Shown one piece after another: positions 1-6,450 of a DNA stretch of 7,983 bases. A program made the translations under genes and the position numbers. The stretch comes from Sulfuricella sp. (GTDB lineage: Bacteria > Pseudomonadota > Gammaproteobacteria > Burkholderiales > Sulfuricellaceae), in the NCBI GenBank assembly GCA_030691435.1, contig JAUYEK010000128.1, forward strand, positions 1 to 7,983, in the 5' to 3' direction. The notes beneath the pieces are model-generated. The model saw only the letters and a list, made by a program, of their open reading frames with translations, searched no databases and was not told the origin of the DNA. How positions within the stretch are numbered: position 1 is the stretch's first letter; every line of letters starts with the position of its first letter.

Positions 1-22
1 GGGAGAGGGTTGGGGCGAGGGG
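1..22. repeat. Partial CT-rich intergenic repeat at the window edge
   Basis: The first 22 bases, read on the minus strand, give CCCCTCGCCCCAACCCTCTC and continue off the edge. This resembles the arms of the CT-rich hairpin repeats at 1958-1995 and 5597-5678. It lies at the expected end of waaC, and the waaC frame runs into it. Only one arm is in the window, so no hairpin can be shown. Confidence 0.5.
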
Positions 23-1105
23 CGGTGCCTGAGTGCTTATAGATAATTCGACCATGCAATTCAGGGCGTCGATCACGCTTGCCGTGTCGGGCGGGGTGCC
101 TGCTCCGCCCAGGTTGATGGCCTGGCCGTTGGTGTAGAGTCCGGTCAGGCCGGGGTCGGAGGCACAGTAAATGGCGATGGCCGGTACGGTCAATGCCGCC
201 GCCAGATGAACCAGACCAGTGTCCACGCCGACTGTCGCGATGGAGTGTGAAAGCAGCGTCGCCGCTTGTCCGAGGGTGAGTGCCGGAGGAACAACGCCAA
301 GGGGGATTTTTTCCGCCAGCCGCTGGCTGCGCTGCTGTTCGGCCGCACTTCCCCAGGGCAATACGCAGGCAATTCCCTTGCCGGCAAGGTAAGCGCCCAA
401 TGCTATCCAGTCGGCTTCGGGCCAGAGCTTGTCGTCGCGGCTGGTGGCGTGCAGCAGCACGACGAAGGGAGTGGCGGGCAACCAGGGTGGTAGATAGTCA
501 ATGAGATTCGGAAGGTTTGGTAGGAGCGGCCTTGGCCGCGATTGACGCAGCTGATCGCGGGCAAGCCCGCTCCTACATCCATCTGATTGATTATCCACCA
601 GGGATGGCGCCGCGATGCCATAGTTCACCGGATCATCGGGGGAATAGCCGAAGGTGCGACCGGCCAGCAGGCGATTGCGCACCACCGCATGCTGGCTTTT
701 TTCGACCCTCAGCGTTTTGTCATAGAACAGTGCGGCCAGCGGTTCGCGGGCACTTTGCCGGTCGAAGCCGCAGCGGGCGCCATGGGCAAGGCGGGTAATG
801 ATCGCGCTTTTGATCAGCCCCTGAGTGTCGAGCACTGCGTCATAAACCTTGCTGCGCAGATGTGTGACGAAAGCCGAGATTTCGGCTTGCACGGCGCGGT
901 TGAACAGGTTCTTGCGCCAGCGCCGCACGGCGACGGGAATGATTTCTCCCACGCCCGGATGAAGGGCCGGAATGGCGGCGAAGGATTCTTCCACCACCCA
1001 GTCGATTTCGGCTTCCGGGAAATGGGCGCGAATGTCGCTGACCACGGGCAGGTTGTGGATGACATCCCCCATCGAGGAGGTTTTGACGAGCAATATCTTC
1101 GGCAT
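1..1105 (-). CDS. waaC: Lipopolysaccharide heptosyltransferase I (WaaC/RfaC), 3' end outside the window
   Basis: This GT-B (GT9 family) enzyme adds the first L-glycero-D-manno-heptose to Kdo2-lipid A on the cytoplasmic side of the inner membrane. The frame opens with ATG at 1105-1103 and stays open for 368 codons to the left edge. The N-terminal half starts MPKILLVKTSSMGDVIHNLP, the usual opening of the family, with IDWVVEESF near residue 34. The C-terminal half has VVLLHATSRDDKLWPEADW (215-233) and the sugar-nucleotide-site motif GVDTGLVHLAAAL (293-305), then ASDPGLTGLY. Two oddities are visible. Residues 177-196 are encoded by a 57-bp REPIN-like repeat inserted in frame, in what should be the interdomain linker. 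The last residues (about 355-368) read into a CT-rich intergenic-type repeat without meeting a stop, although family members are usually about 320-340 residues long. No good Shine-Dalgarno precedes the ATG. The gene is divergent from the glycosyltransferase at 1155. The family call is secure; whether the enzyme is active with the insert is unknown. Confidence 0.9.
   Translation of the reverse strand, partial: MPKILLVKTSSMGDVIHNLPVVSDIRAHFPEAEIDWVVEESFAAIPALHPGVGEIIPVAVRRWRKNLFNRAVQAEISAFVTHLRSKVYDAVLDTQGLIKSAIITRLAHGARCGFDRQSAREPLAALFYDKTLRVEKSQHAVVRNRLLAGRTFGYSPDDPVNYGIAAPSLVDNQSDGCRSGLARDQLRQSRPRPLLPNLPNLIDYLPPWLPATPFVVLLHATSRDDKLWPEADWIALGAYLAGKGIACVLPWGSAAEQQRSQRLAEKIPLGVVPPALTLGQAATLLSHSIATVGVDTGLVHLAAALTVPAIAIYCASDPGLTGLYTNGQAINLGGAGTPPDTASVIDALNCMVELSISTQAPPLAPTLS
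520..576. repeat. REPIN-like element (two inverted REP units) inside waaC
   Basis: The 57-bp element begins GTAGGAGCGG and ends CCGCTCCTAC, so its outer 10 bp are perfect inverted repeats. Each half has its own small palindrome: GCGGCCTTGGCCGC at 527-540 and GCGGGCAAGCCCGC at 557-570. The halves are separated by a short spacer (about 543-555). Two REP units facing each other is the definition of a REPIN, a non-autonomous element moved by RAYT (REP-associated tyrosine) transposases in pseudomonads and other proteobacteria. Its length is exactly 19 codons, so it leaves the waaC frame intact. No target-site duplication is evident in the flanks. No RAYT gene is in the window. Confidence 0.85.
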
Positions 1106-1111
1106 CGCGGT

Positions 1112-1126
1112 ATTTTAGCCTAGAAT
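1112..1126. promoter_or_regulatory. Possible divergent -10 elements between waaC and the GT2 gene
   Basis: The waaC and glycosyltransferase starts are only 49 bp apart, so any promoters must be compact or lie in coding DNA. On the plus strand TAGAAT (1121-1126) is a 5/6 match to a sigma-70 -10 box, but no convincing -35 lies 16-18 bp upstream. On the minus strand TAAAAT (1117-1112) also matches a -10 box, but it would start transcription almost at the waaC ATG. These are weak candidates. Confidence 0.2.
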
Positions 1127-1154
1127 ATGGGCTTTATTTCGGCAGATAGCGCGG

Positions 1155-1934
1155 ATGCAGCAGAAAACCCCCTTGTCGGTGGTCATCATTGCCCTGAATG
1201 CGGCAAGCCAGATCGAGGCTTGCCTGAAAAGCGTCGCCTTCGCCGATGAAATCGTGGTGGTGGATTCCGGCAGCCGGGACGATACCCGGGAAATCGCGTT
1301 AAAATACGGCGCGCGGGTGCTGCGCCAGGACTGGCTCGGGTTTGGCCGGCAAAAACGATTCGCGGTCGAACAGGCCAGCCACGACTGGGTGCTGTGCCTG
1401 GATGCGGACGAGCGGGTCAGCGACCCGCTGCGCGCGAGCATGGTGGAGGCGCTGCGGGCGCCGCGCTTCCGGGCTTATCGGATGCCGCGCTGCAATCGCT
1501 TCATGGGCCGCTGGCTCAGGCATGGCGAGGGCTATCCCGACTGGAGCCTGCGTCTGTTCGATCGACGCGTTGCCAGCTGGAGCGAGGACGAGGTCCACGA
1601 AAAAGTGCTGACCACTTCACCGCTTGGCAGTTTGCAGGGCGATTTGCTGCATGAGTCGCAGGAAAGTCTCGCCGCCTACCTGGAAAAACAGAATCGCTAT
1701 ACCAGTCTGCAGGCGGAAGAGCTTAATCGGCGAGGAAAACAGGCTTCGCTCGGACGGTTGGTGGCCAGCCCGCTGCTCAGGTTCGTGAAGTTCTATTTCT
1801 TCCGGCTCGGCTTTTTCGACGGCGTGCCGGGGTTGGTGCATATCTCGATAGGATGTTTCAACAGCTTTTGCAAATACGCGAAACTGCATGAATTGAACGA
1901 ACGGACACGGCGAATCGCCGCCCCAGATGATTAA
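1155..1934 (+). CDS. Family 2 glycosyltransferase, LPS core type (WaaE/KdtX-like)
   Basis: This 259-residue GT-A glycosyltransferase probably adds a sugar such as glucose to the inner core of lipopolysaccharide at the inner face of the cytoplasmic membrane. The protein opens with LSVVIIALNAASQIEACLKS (residues 7-26), followed by EIVVVDSGSRDDT (32-44), the standard nucleotide-sugar fold start. The metal-binding DxD motif is D83-A-D85 in LDADERVS. YPDWSLRLF (127-135) and DEVHEKV (145-151) are typical of the WaaE/KdtX subgroup. A basic, aromatic C-terminal part (about 205-240) probably contacts the membrane. Start choice: ATG at 1155 sits just before the first beta strand, with only a weak upstream Shine-Dalgarno. 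The neighbouring waaC supports an LPS-core role. The exact donor and acceptor sugars cannot be read from the sequence. Confidence 0.82.
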   Translation: MQQKTPLSVVIIALNAASQIEACLKSVAFADEIVVVDSGSRDDTREIALKYGARVLRQDWLGFGRQKRFAVEQASHDWVLCLDADERVSDPLRASMVEALRAPRFRAYRMPRCNRFMGRWLRHGEGYPDWSLRLFDRRVASWSEDEVHEKVLTTSPLGSLQGDLLHESQESLAAYLEKQNRYTSLQAEELNRRGKQASLGRLVASPLLRFVKFYFFRLGFFDGVPGLVHISIGCFNSFCKYAKLHELNERTRRIAAPDD

Positions 1935-1957
1935 GCAGCGATTCGCCATGACCGTTT

Positions 1958-1995
1958 CCCTCTCTCCTAACTCTCTCCCAAGAGGGAGAGAGGGA
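1958..1995. repeat. CT-rich hairpin repeat in the gap before the epimerase gene
   Basis: CCCTCTCTCC is followed by a hairpin whose 9-bp arms are CTCTCTCCC (1971-1979) and GGGAGAGAG (1984-1992), with loop AAGA. The same architecture occurs at 5597-5629 with a few substitutions, and one arm occurs at the left edge. This looks like a dispersed intergenic repeat family rather than a dedicated terminator, as no T-run follows directly. Confidence 0.7.
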
Positions 1996-2001
1996 CGAAG
2001 G

Positions 2002-2018
2002 CTCGCTTCGCGAGTTTT
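2002..2018 (+). terminator. Weak terminator-like hairpin after the GT2 gene
   Basis: CTCGC (2002-2006), loop TTC, then GCGAG (2010-2014), followed directly by TTTT (2015-2018). The 5-bp GC-rich stem and four Ts would make at most a weak intrinsic terminator for the glycosyltransferase transcript. It lies immediately after the CT-rich hairpin and 19 bp before the epimerase start. Confidence 0.3.
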
Positions 2019-2037
2019 ACATTAGCAAAGGAAAATC

Positions 2038-3054
2038 TTGAAAGTTCTAATCACCGGCGTGGCCGGTTTCATCGGCATGCATGTTGCCCAGCGCTTGCTG
2101 GCGCAGGGTGTCGAGGTGGTCGGCATCGACAACCTCAACGATTACTACGATGTCCGGTTGAAGGAAGATCGCCTGAAGCAGCTCATGCCGCTCCCCGGTT
2201 TTCGCTTCGTCAGGCTGGACATGGCTGATCGCGCCGCCATGGAGGCGCTTTTCGCCACGGAGAAATTTCAGCGCGTCGTCAATCTCGCCGCCCAGCCCGG
2301 CGTGCGCTATTCGATCCAAAATCCCCACGCCTACGTCAACACCAACATCGTGGGTTTCCTGAACGTGCTCGAAGGCTGCCGCCATAACGGCGTGGAGCAC
2401 CTGGTGTATGCCAGCAGCTCCAGCGTCTACGGCTCCAATACGCACATGCCGTTCAGCGTGCATGACAACGTCGATCACCCGGTCAGCCTCTACGCCGCCA
2501 CCAAAAAATCCAACGAGCTGATGGCCCACGCTTACAGTCACCTGTATCGCCTGCCGACCACCGGGCTGCGATTTTTCACCGTTTACGGGCCGTGGGGCCG
2601 GCCGGACATGTCGCCTTCCCTGTTCGCTGGCGCGATTCTGGAAGATCGGCCGATCGACGTATTCAACCAGGGCAAGATGCAGCGCGATTTCACTTATATC
2701 GACGACATCGCCGAAGGCGTGGTGCGGGTGCTGGATAAAGTTGCGCAGCCCAATCCGTCGTTCGACCGGGAAGCCCCCGATGCCGCCAGTAGCGACGCGC
2801 CTTACCGGATCTACAATATCGGCAACCACGAGCCGGTGGAGTTGATGACCTTCATCGAAGCCATCGAAAGCGCCATCGGCAAGAAGGCCGCCAAGAACAT
2901 GCTGCCGATGCAGGATGGCGATGTGGTCGCCACTTATGCGGATATCGAGGAACTGAGCCGGGCCGTCGGTTTCGCACCGCATACGCCGTTGAACGAAGGG
3001 GTGGCGAAGTTTGCCGCCTGGTTCAAGGACTATTACGGGGCGCGTTCGAAATGA
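2038..3054 (+). CDS. UDP-glucuronate 4-epimerase-like NAD-dependent epimerase
   Basis: This 338-residue extended short-chain dehydrogenase probably interconverts UDP-glucuronate and UDP-galacturonate in the cytoplasm, supplying a surface-polysaccharide precursor. NAD binding is shown by G7xxG10xxG13 (TGVAGFIG) and acidic D31. The stretch [16 protein letters not shown] (31-46) is characteristic of the UDP-GlcA 4-epimerase/CapI subgroup rather than GalE. Catalytic elements are the serine cluster SSSSVYG (126-132) and Y152xxxK156 (YAATK). [14 protein letters not shown] (178-191) also fits the subgroup. The start is TTG at 2038, preceded by AAAGGA at 2027-2032. The next in-frame ATG (codon 14) would delete the Rossmann glycine motif, so TTG is strongly preferred. 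The stop overlaps the rmlB start as ATGA (3051-3054), so the two are probably translationally coupled. Another nucleotide-sugar epimerase activity is possible but less likely. Confidence 0.87.
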   Translation: MKVLITGVAGFIGMHVAQRLLAQGVEVVGIDNLNDYYDVRLKEDRLKQLMPLPGFRFVRLDMADRAAMEALFATEKFQRVVNLAAQPGVRYSIQNPHAYVNTNIVGFLNVLEGCRHNGVEHLVYASSSSVYGSNTHMPFSVHDNVDHPVSLYAATKKSNELMAHAYSHLYRLPTTGLRFFTVYGPWGRPDMSPSLFAGAILEDRPIDVFNQGKMQRDFTYIDDIAEGVVRVLDKVAQPNPSFDREAPDAASSDAPYRIYNIGNHEPVELMTFIEAIESAIGKKAAKNMLPMQDGDVVATYADIEELSRAVGFAPHTPLNEGVAKFAAWFKDYYGARSK

Positions 3055-4115
3055 TCCTGGTCACCGGCGGCGCAGGCTTTATCGGCTCCAATTTCATTCT
3101 GGACTGGATTGCAGCTACCGGTGAAGCCGTCGTCAACCTGGACAAGCTGACTTATGCCGGCAACCTGGAAAACCTCGCCAGCCTGAAAGACGATCCTCGG
3201 CACGTTTTCGTCCAGGGCGACATCAACGACCGGACGCTGGCGGCCAAGCTGCTGGGCCAGCACCGGCCCCGCGCCATCATCCATTTCGCCGCGGAAAGCC
3301 ATGTCGACCGATCCATCCACGGCCCCGGCGAATTCATCCAGACCAACATCAATGGCACCTTCAGCCTGTTGGAAGAAGTGCGGGCTTACTGGCAGGGGCT
3401 GCAAGGCGAAGAAAAAGCGGTATTCCGTTTCCTTCATGTTTCCACCGACGAAGTCTACGGCTCGCTCGGGCCGAGCGATGCGCCATTCACCGAAACCACG
3501 GCGTATGCTCCCAACAGCCCCTACTCCGCCTCCAAGGCGGCGTCCGATCATCTGGTGCGGGCCTACCATCACACCTACGGCTTGCCGGCGCTGACCACCA
3601 ACTGCTCGAACAATTACGGCGCGTTTCAGTTCCCAGAAAAACTCATCCCCCTGATCCTGCTCAATGCCCTGAACGGCAAACCATTGCCGATTTACGGCGA
3701 CGGCATGAACGTGCGCGACTGGCTTTACGTCGGTGACCACTGCACGGCGATCCGGGAGGTATTGGGGCGCGGGAGGGTGGGGGAGACCTATAATATCGGC
3801 GGCTGGAACGAGAAAACCAACCTCGACGTGGTGAACACCGTGTGCGCCATCCTCGACGAACTGAAGCCCGCCGCCGACAGCAAACCCTATGCTTCCCTGA
3901 TCACTTATGTGCAGGATCGCCCCGGCCACGATCGCCGCTATGCCATCGATGCGCGCAAAATCGAGCGGGAACTGGGCTGGAAGCCGATGGAAACTTTCGA
4001 GACCGGCATCCGCAAAACCGTGGCATGGTACCTCGACAACATGGGCTGGGTGGAGAGCATCGTTAGCGGCGAGTATCAGGCATGGATCGGCAGGCAATAC
4101 GGAGGTGCGCCATGA
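3051..4115 (+). CDS. rmlB: dTDP-glucose 4,6-dehydratase
   Basis: RmlB (RfbB) is the second enzyme of dTDP-L-rhamnose synthesis. It converts dTDP-D-glucose to dTDP-4-keto-6-deoxy-D-glucose with bound NAD. The 354-residue length is normal for the family. Visible motifs are G6xxG9xxG12 ([12 protein letters not shown]), [14 protein letters not shown] (29-42), [12 protein letters not shown] (78-89), the catalytic triplet T132-D133-E134 in [10 protein letters not shown]158xxxK162 in YSASK, and [17 protein letters not shown] (184-200). [14 protein letters not shown] near residue 284 is also a family signature. The ATG overlaps the epimerase stop by four bases (ATGA). Its own stop overlaps the start of the ORF6N gene in the same way (4112-4115). 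No truncation or missing residue was seen. Confidence 0.96.
   Translation: MILVTGGAGFIGSNFILDWIAATGEAVVNLDKLTYAGNLENLASLKDDPRHVFVQGDINDRTLAAKLLGQHRPRAIIHFAAESHVDRSIHGPGEFIQTNINGTFSLLEEVRAYWQGLQGEEKAVFRFLHVSTDEVYGSLGPSDAPFTETTAYAPNSPYSASKAASDHLVRAYHHTYGLPALTTNCSNNYGAFQFPEKLIPLILLNALNGKPLPIYGDGMNVRDWLYVGDHCTAIREVLGRGRVGETYNIGGWNEKTNLDVVNTVCAILDELKPAADSKPYASLITYVQDRPGHDRRYAIDARKIERELGWKPMETFETGIRKTVAWYLDNMGWVESIVSGEYQAWIGRQYGGAP
4101..4106 (+). promoter_or_regulatory. Strong Shine-Dalgarno for the ORF6N gene
   Basis: GGAGGT lies inside the end of rmlB, 5 bases before the ATG at 4112. It fixes the ORF6N start there rather than at the in-frame ATG at 4082, which is buried in rmlB and lacks such a site. 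Confidence 0.75.
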
Positions 4116-4651
4116 ACACCATAACATCTTGGGCTGACGAAGATGTGATCGCCCAGCGCATACTGCTGGTGCGGGGGAACAAGGTAATGCTCGACGTTGA
4201 TTTGGCCGCGCTTTATGGTGTTGAAACCCGTGTGTTGGTCCAGGCGGTAAAGCGCAATATACGGCGTTTTCCAGATGATTTCATGTTTCAATTGACCGAT
4301 GATGAATGGGCAATTTTGAAATCACAATTTGTGATCTCAAAAGGGCGTGGTGGGCGCAGGTATGCACCGTATGCATTTACCGAGCACGGCGCATTAATGT
4401 TGGCCAGTGTTCTCAATTCTGAACGGGCGGTGGAAATTAGTATCCTGGTCGTTCGTGCTTTCGTAAGGCTGAGGGAGCTACTGGCAAACAACAAAGAGCT
4501 GGCGAACCGACTGGAAGACATGGAGCGCAAGCTCACTACCCATGATCAGGCCATCACGGGGCTGATTGATGCCGTTCGGCAGCTTATGGCGCCACCAGTG
4601 AAAAAGAAGCGATCCATCGGTTTCATTGTTGAACCGGAGGATGATCAGTGA
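4112..4651 (+). CDS. ORF6N-domain (KilA-N-related) putative DNA-binding protein
   Basis: This 179-residue protein has an N-terminal ORF6N domain (about 12-122). The family is found in phage antirepressor-like proteins and widely scattered in bacterial genomes; it is presumed to bind DNA. Recognisable pieces are [21 protein letters not shown] (17-37), [16 protein letters not shown] (46-61) and [22 protein letters not shown] (80-101). Residues about 117-158 are rich in Leu, Glu, Asn and Arg and are likely helical or coiled coil. They are followed by a basic patch, PPVKKKR (161-167). The gene is wedged between rmlB and rmlA. It shares ATGA with the rmlB stop, and its own TGA overlaps the GTG start of rmlA (4648-4651). 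It has no known role in rhamnose synthesis. It may be a passenger or a local regulator; neither can be decided from sequence. It looks more AT-rich in its middle than the flanking rml genes, which hints at transfer. Confidence 0.85.
   Translation: MNTITSWADEDVIAQRILLVRGNKVMLDVDLAALYGVETRVLVQAVKRNIRRFPDDFMFQLTDDEWAILKSQFVISKGRGGRRYAPYAFTEHGALMLASVLNSERAVEISILVVRAFVRLRELLANNKELANRLEDMERKLTTHDQAITGLIDAVRQLMAPPVKKKRSIGFIVEPEDDQ
4636..4640 (+). promoter_or_regulatory. Shine-Dalgarno supporting the GTG start of rmlA
   Basis: GGAGG lies within the last codons of the ORF6N gene, 7 bases before GTG at 4648. The ATG at 4641 is out of frame with rmlA, so GTG is the supported start. Confidence 0.7.
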
Positions 4652-5544
4652 CTACCACGTCTAATCGCACCAAAGGCATCATCCTCGCCGGCGGATCCGG
4701 CACGCGCCTGCATCCCGTCACCCTGGTGGTTTCCAAGCAACTGTTGCCGGTGTACGACAAGCCGATGATTTATTACCCCCTGTCCACGCTGATGCTGGCC
4801 GGGATCCGCGATATCCTGATCATTTCCACGCCCCAGGATACGCCGCGCTTCGAGCAATTGTTGGGCGATGGGTCGCGCTGGGGCCTCGACGTCCGCTATG
4901 CGGTGCAGCCCGAGCCGGAGGGCATCGCCCAGGCGTTTATTATCGGCGCGGATTTCATCGGCAATGATCCGTGTGCCCTGGTGCTGGGCGACAATATCTT
5001 TTATGGCCACGAATTGGCGCAAGATTTGCGGGCTGCGGCGCAAAAGGACAGCGGGGCGACGGTATTCGCCTACCCGGTGCATGACCCCGAGCGCTACGGC
5101 GTGGTGGAATTCGATCAAGCCGGCCAGGCTCTGTCCATCGAGGAAAAGCCCCTCAAGCCGAAATCCCGCTATGCGGTGACCGGCCTGTATTTCTATGATA
5201 ACCGAGTGGTGGAAATAGCGCGGTCGCTCAAGCCCTCTTCCCGAGGCGAACTGGAGATTACCGACGTCAATCGGTTATACCTGAGCCAGGGGCGGCTGGA
5301 AGTGGCGGTCATGGGCCGCGGCATGGCATGGCTCGACACCGGCACGCACGAATCCCTCCTGGAGGCATCCCAGTTCATCGAGACGATTGAAAAGCGCCAA
5401 GGCCTCAAGATCGCCTGCCCGGAAGAGATCGCTTACCGCATGGGCTATATTTCAGCGGAACAACTGGAAGCACTGGCTATTCCATTGAGCAAAAATGGCT
5501 ATGGGCGGTATTTGCAGGGACTGCTGCAGGAAAGACTATTCTGA
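4648..5544 (+). CDS. rmlA: Glucose-1-phosphate thymidylyltransferase
   Basis: RmlA (RfbA) catalyses the first step of dTDP-L-rhamnose synthesis: glucose-1-phosphate plus dTTP gives dTDP-glucose and pyrophosphate. The 298 residues include the nucleotide-binding signature [16 protein letters not shown] (10-25), [20 protein letters not shown] (29-48), LGDNIFYGH (113-121, with metal-binding D115), [19 protein letters not shown] (137-155), IEEKP (164-168), GELEITDVN (200-208) and [10 protein letters not shown] (228-237). All are family hallmarks and nothing essential is missing. The start is GTG at 4648, overlapping the ORF6N stop, with GGAGG upstream. The gene is therefore likely to be translated by coupling to ORF6N. 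It is followed by a 211-bp gap filled with repeats before rmlC. Confidence 0.97.
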   Translation: MTTTSNRTKGIILAGGSGTRLHPVTLVVSKQLLPVYDKPMIYYPLSTLMLAGIRDILIISTPQDTPRFEQLLGDGSRWGLDVRYAVQPEPEGIAQAFIIGADFIGNDPCALVLGDNIFYGHELAQDLRAAAQKDSGATVFAYPVHDPERYGVVEFDQAGQALSIEEKPLKPKSRYAVTGLYFYDNRVVEIARSLKPSSRGELEITDVNRLYLSQGRLEVAVMGRGMAWLDTGTHESLLEASQFIETIEKRQGLKIACPEEIAYRMGYISAEQLEALAIPLSKNGYGRYLQGLLQERLF

Positions 5545-5580
5545 TGAACCCGGATTATCCATTAGAGCCAAAACACCGCT

Positions 5581-5725
5581 GTGGGAGCGGCGCCAACCCT
5601 CTCTCCAACTCTCCCCCAAAGGGGGAGAGGGCGATCGTCCCTTCCCCTTCAAGGGGAAGGTTAGGATGGGGATGGGAGTTGGCCGCGATTTGCAGTCGCA
5701 TTCGCGCCGGGGGCGGCGCTCCTAC
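5581..5725. repeat. Second REPIN-like element, interrupted by another repeat
   Basis: The left arm GTGGGAGCGGCGCCAA (5581-5596) and the right part, starting TTGGCCGCGATT at 5679 and ending GGCGGCGCTCCTAC at 5725, reconstruct the layout of the REPIN in waaC when joined. That layout is a first REP palindrome, CCGCGATT, a short spacer containing GCAGTCGC, then an inverted REP ending in CTCCTAC. The join is broken by 82 bp of CT-rich repeat (5597-5678) falling in the loop of the first REP. The element lies between rmlA and rmlC. Confidence 0.72.
5597..5678. repeat. CT-rich double-hairpin repeat nested in the REPIN
   Basis: The element starts CCCTCTCTCC, as at 1958. A 9-bp hairpin follows: CTCTCCCCC (5609-5617) and GGGGGAGAG (5621-5629), loop AAA. 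A second hairpin has 8-bp arms CCTTCCCC (5640-5647) and GGGGAAGG (5653-5660). The element then ends TTAGGATGGGGATGGGA. Strong stems in both directions could slow or stop transcription between rmlA and rmlC, but neither stem has a clean T-run. Dispersed repeats of this kind are common between genes in betaproteobacteria. Confidence 0.72.
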
Positions 5726-5755
5726 AGGCACGAGCATTCCAATGGGCAATCCGGG

Positions 5756-6301
5756 ATGAAGGTTATTCGGAGCGCCATTCCCGATGTATTGATCCTCGAA
5801 CCCAAGGTGTACGGCGACGAGCGCGGCTTTTTTTTCGAGAGCTACAATGAGAAAGTGCTGGCGGAGGTGGCGGGGATTGCCGCGCATTTCGTTCAGGACA
5901 ACCATTCCCGCTCGGCAAAAAATGTGCTGCGTGGCCTGCATTATCAGATCAAACAGCCGCAGGGCAAGCTGGTGCGAGTGATTGCGGGCGAGGTGTTCGA
6001 CGTGGCGGTGGATATTCGCAAGAATTCGCCCACCTTCGGGAAATGGGCCGGATTCAACCTGTCGGCGGAAAACAAGCGCATGGCCTGGATCCCGCCCGGT
6101 TTCGCGCACGGCTTTCTGGTGCTGTCGGACTTCGCCGAGTTTCTGTACAAAACCACGGACTACTGGGCGCCCGAGCATGAGCGCTGTATCCGCTGGGATG
6201 ATCCTGATTTGGAAATTCTGTGGCCGCTTTCATGCGAGCCCGTGCTTTCCGCGAAGGATTTGCTGGGCGCCCGTTTGCCAGATGCCGAAGTGTTTGCCTG
6301 A
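5756..6301 (+). CDS. rmlC: dTDP-4-dehydrorhamnose 3,5-epimerase
   Basis: RmlC (RfbC) is the third enzyme of the pathway. It epimerises C3 and C5 of dTDP-4-keto-6-deoxy-D-glucose. At 181 residues it has normal length for this cupin-fold family. Motifs are ILEPKVYGDERGFFFESYN (13-31), NVLRGLHYQ (56-64) containing the catalytic base H62, QGKLVRVIAGEVFDVAVDIR (69-88), WIPPGFAHGFLVLSD (111-125), FLYKTTDYW (129-137) and IRWDDPDLEILWP (145-157). The frame is open upstream to 5495, but that part is out-of-frame rmlA and repeat DNA. ATG at 5756 matches the family N-terminus. Only a weak CGGG precedes it as a ribosome site. The repeats separate it from rmlA, so it may depend on readthrough or on its own promoter. 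Confidence 0.95.
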   Translation: MKVIRSAIPDVLILEPKVYGDERGFFFESYNEKVLAEVAGIAAHFVQDNHSRSAKNVLRGLHYQIKQPQGKLVRVIAGEVFDVAVDIRKNSPTFGKWAGFNLSAENKRMAWIPPGFAHGFLVLSDFAEFLYKTTDYWAPEHERCIRWDDPDLEILWPLSCEPVLSAKDLLGARLPDAEVFA

Positions 6302-6323
6302 GCCATTTCCCCCACTCCCTTTT

Positions 6324-6339
6324 CGCATCCACCGATGCG
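6324..6339 (+). other. Short hairpin after rmlC
   Basis: CGCATC (6324-6329), loop CACC, GATGCG (6334-6339) form a 6-bp stem 22 bp after the rmlC stop. What follows, GGCGCGTTTGTTG, is only loosely T-rich, so this is at best a weak terminator. Confidence 0.25.
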
Positions 6340-6349
6340 GGCGCGTTTG

Positions 6350-6379
6350 TTGTGATTTATAAGATGCAGGGAGTATTAT
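6350..6379 (+). promoter_or_regulatory. Candidate sigma-70 promoter for the toxin-antitoxin pair
   Basis: TTGTGA (6350-6355, 4/6 match to the -35 consensus) is separated by 18 bp from TATTAT (6374-6379, 5/6 match to the -10 consensus). This is the most AT-rich stretch in the 149-bp gap between rmlC and mntA. Transcription from it would start near 6386 and place the 9-bp hairpin at 6399-6420 in the mRNA leader. Confidence 0.35.
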
Positions 6380-6398
6380 TGTGAGTGACCAATCTATA

Positions 6399-6420
6399 CG
6401 GCCTTTTCCAAAAAAGGCCG
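6399..6420. other. Perfect 9-bp hairpin in the leader of mntA
   Basis: CGGCCTTTT (6399-6407) pairs with AAAAGGCCG (6412-6420) around the loop CCAA. On the plus strand it is followed by CTTGGCGTTTCCCC, so the usual T-run of an intrinsic terminator is poor. It could be a weak terminator for rmlC readthrough, or an operator or leader structure for the toxin-antitoxin operon. It ends 30 bp before the mntA ATG. Confidence 0.45.
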
Positions 6421-6450
6421 CTTGGCGTTTCCCCGGGTGTCTCGTAACCG

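Noticed and set aside
403..621. Short minus-strand frame suggesting that waaC is split by a frameshift at the REPIN
   Set aside because: It is a different frame. The waaC frame itself passes through the 57-bp repeat with no stop, and both halves are in the same frame.
587..1123. 178-codon plus-strand frame opposite waaC
   Set aside because: It is antisense to clearly recognisable WaaC motifs and has no family features.
2047..2982. Long open frame on the minus strand opposite the epimerase gene
   Set aside because: It is a shadow of the GC-rich plus-strand gene with no recognisable domain. The same applies to the frame at 3033-4127 opposite rmlB.
4082..4111. Upstream ATG at 4082 for the ORF6N gene
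   Set aside because: It lies inside rmlB and adds ten residues not expected for the domain. ATG at 4112 has a strong Shine-Dalgarno and an ATGA overlap.
4321..4335. 15-bp palindrome ATCACAATTTGTGAT resembling an operator
   Set aside because: It lies inside the ORF6N coding sequence, in codons for a segment (KSQFVI) that is typical of the family. Protein constraint is enough to explain it.
5495..5755. Upstream in-frame extension of rmlC and a 71-residue ORF starting near 5544
   Set aside because: Both translate the end of rmlA in the wrong frame and the nested repeats. The family N-terminus begins at ATG 5756.
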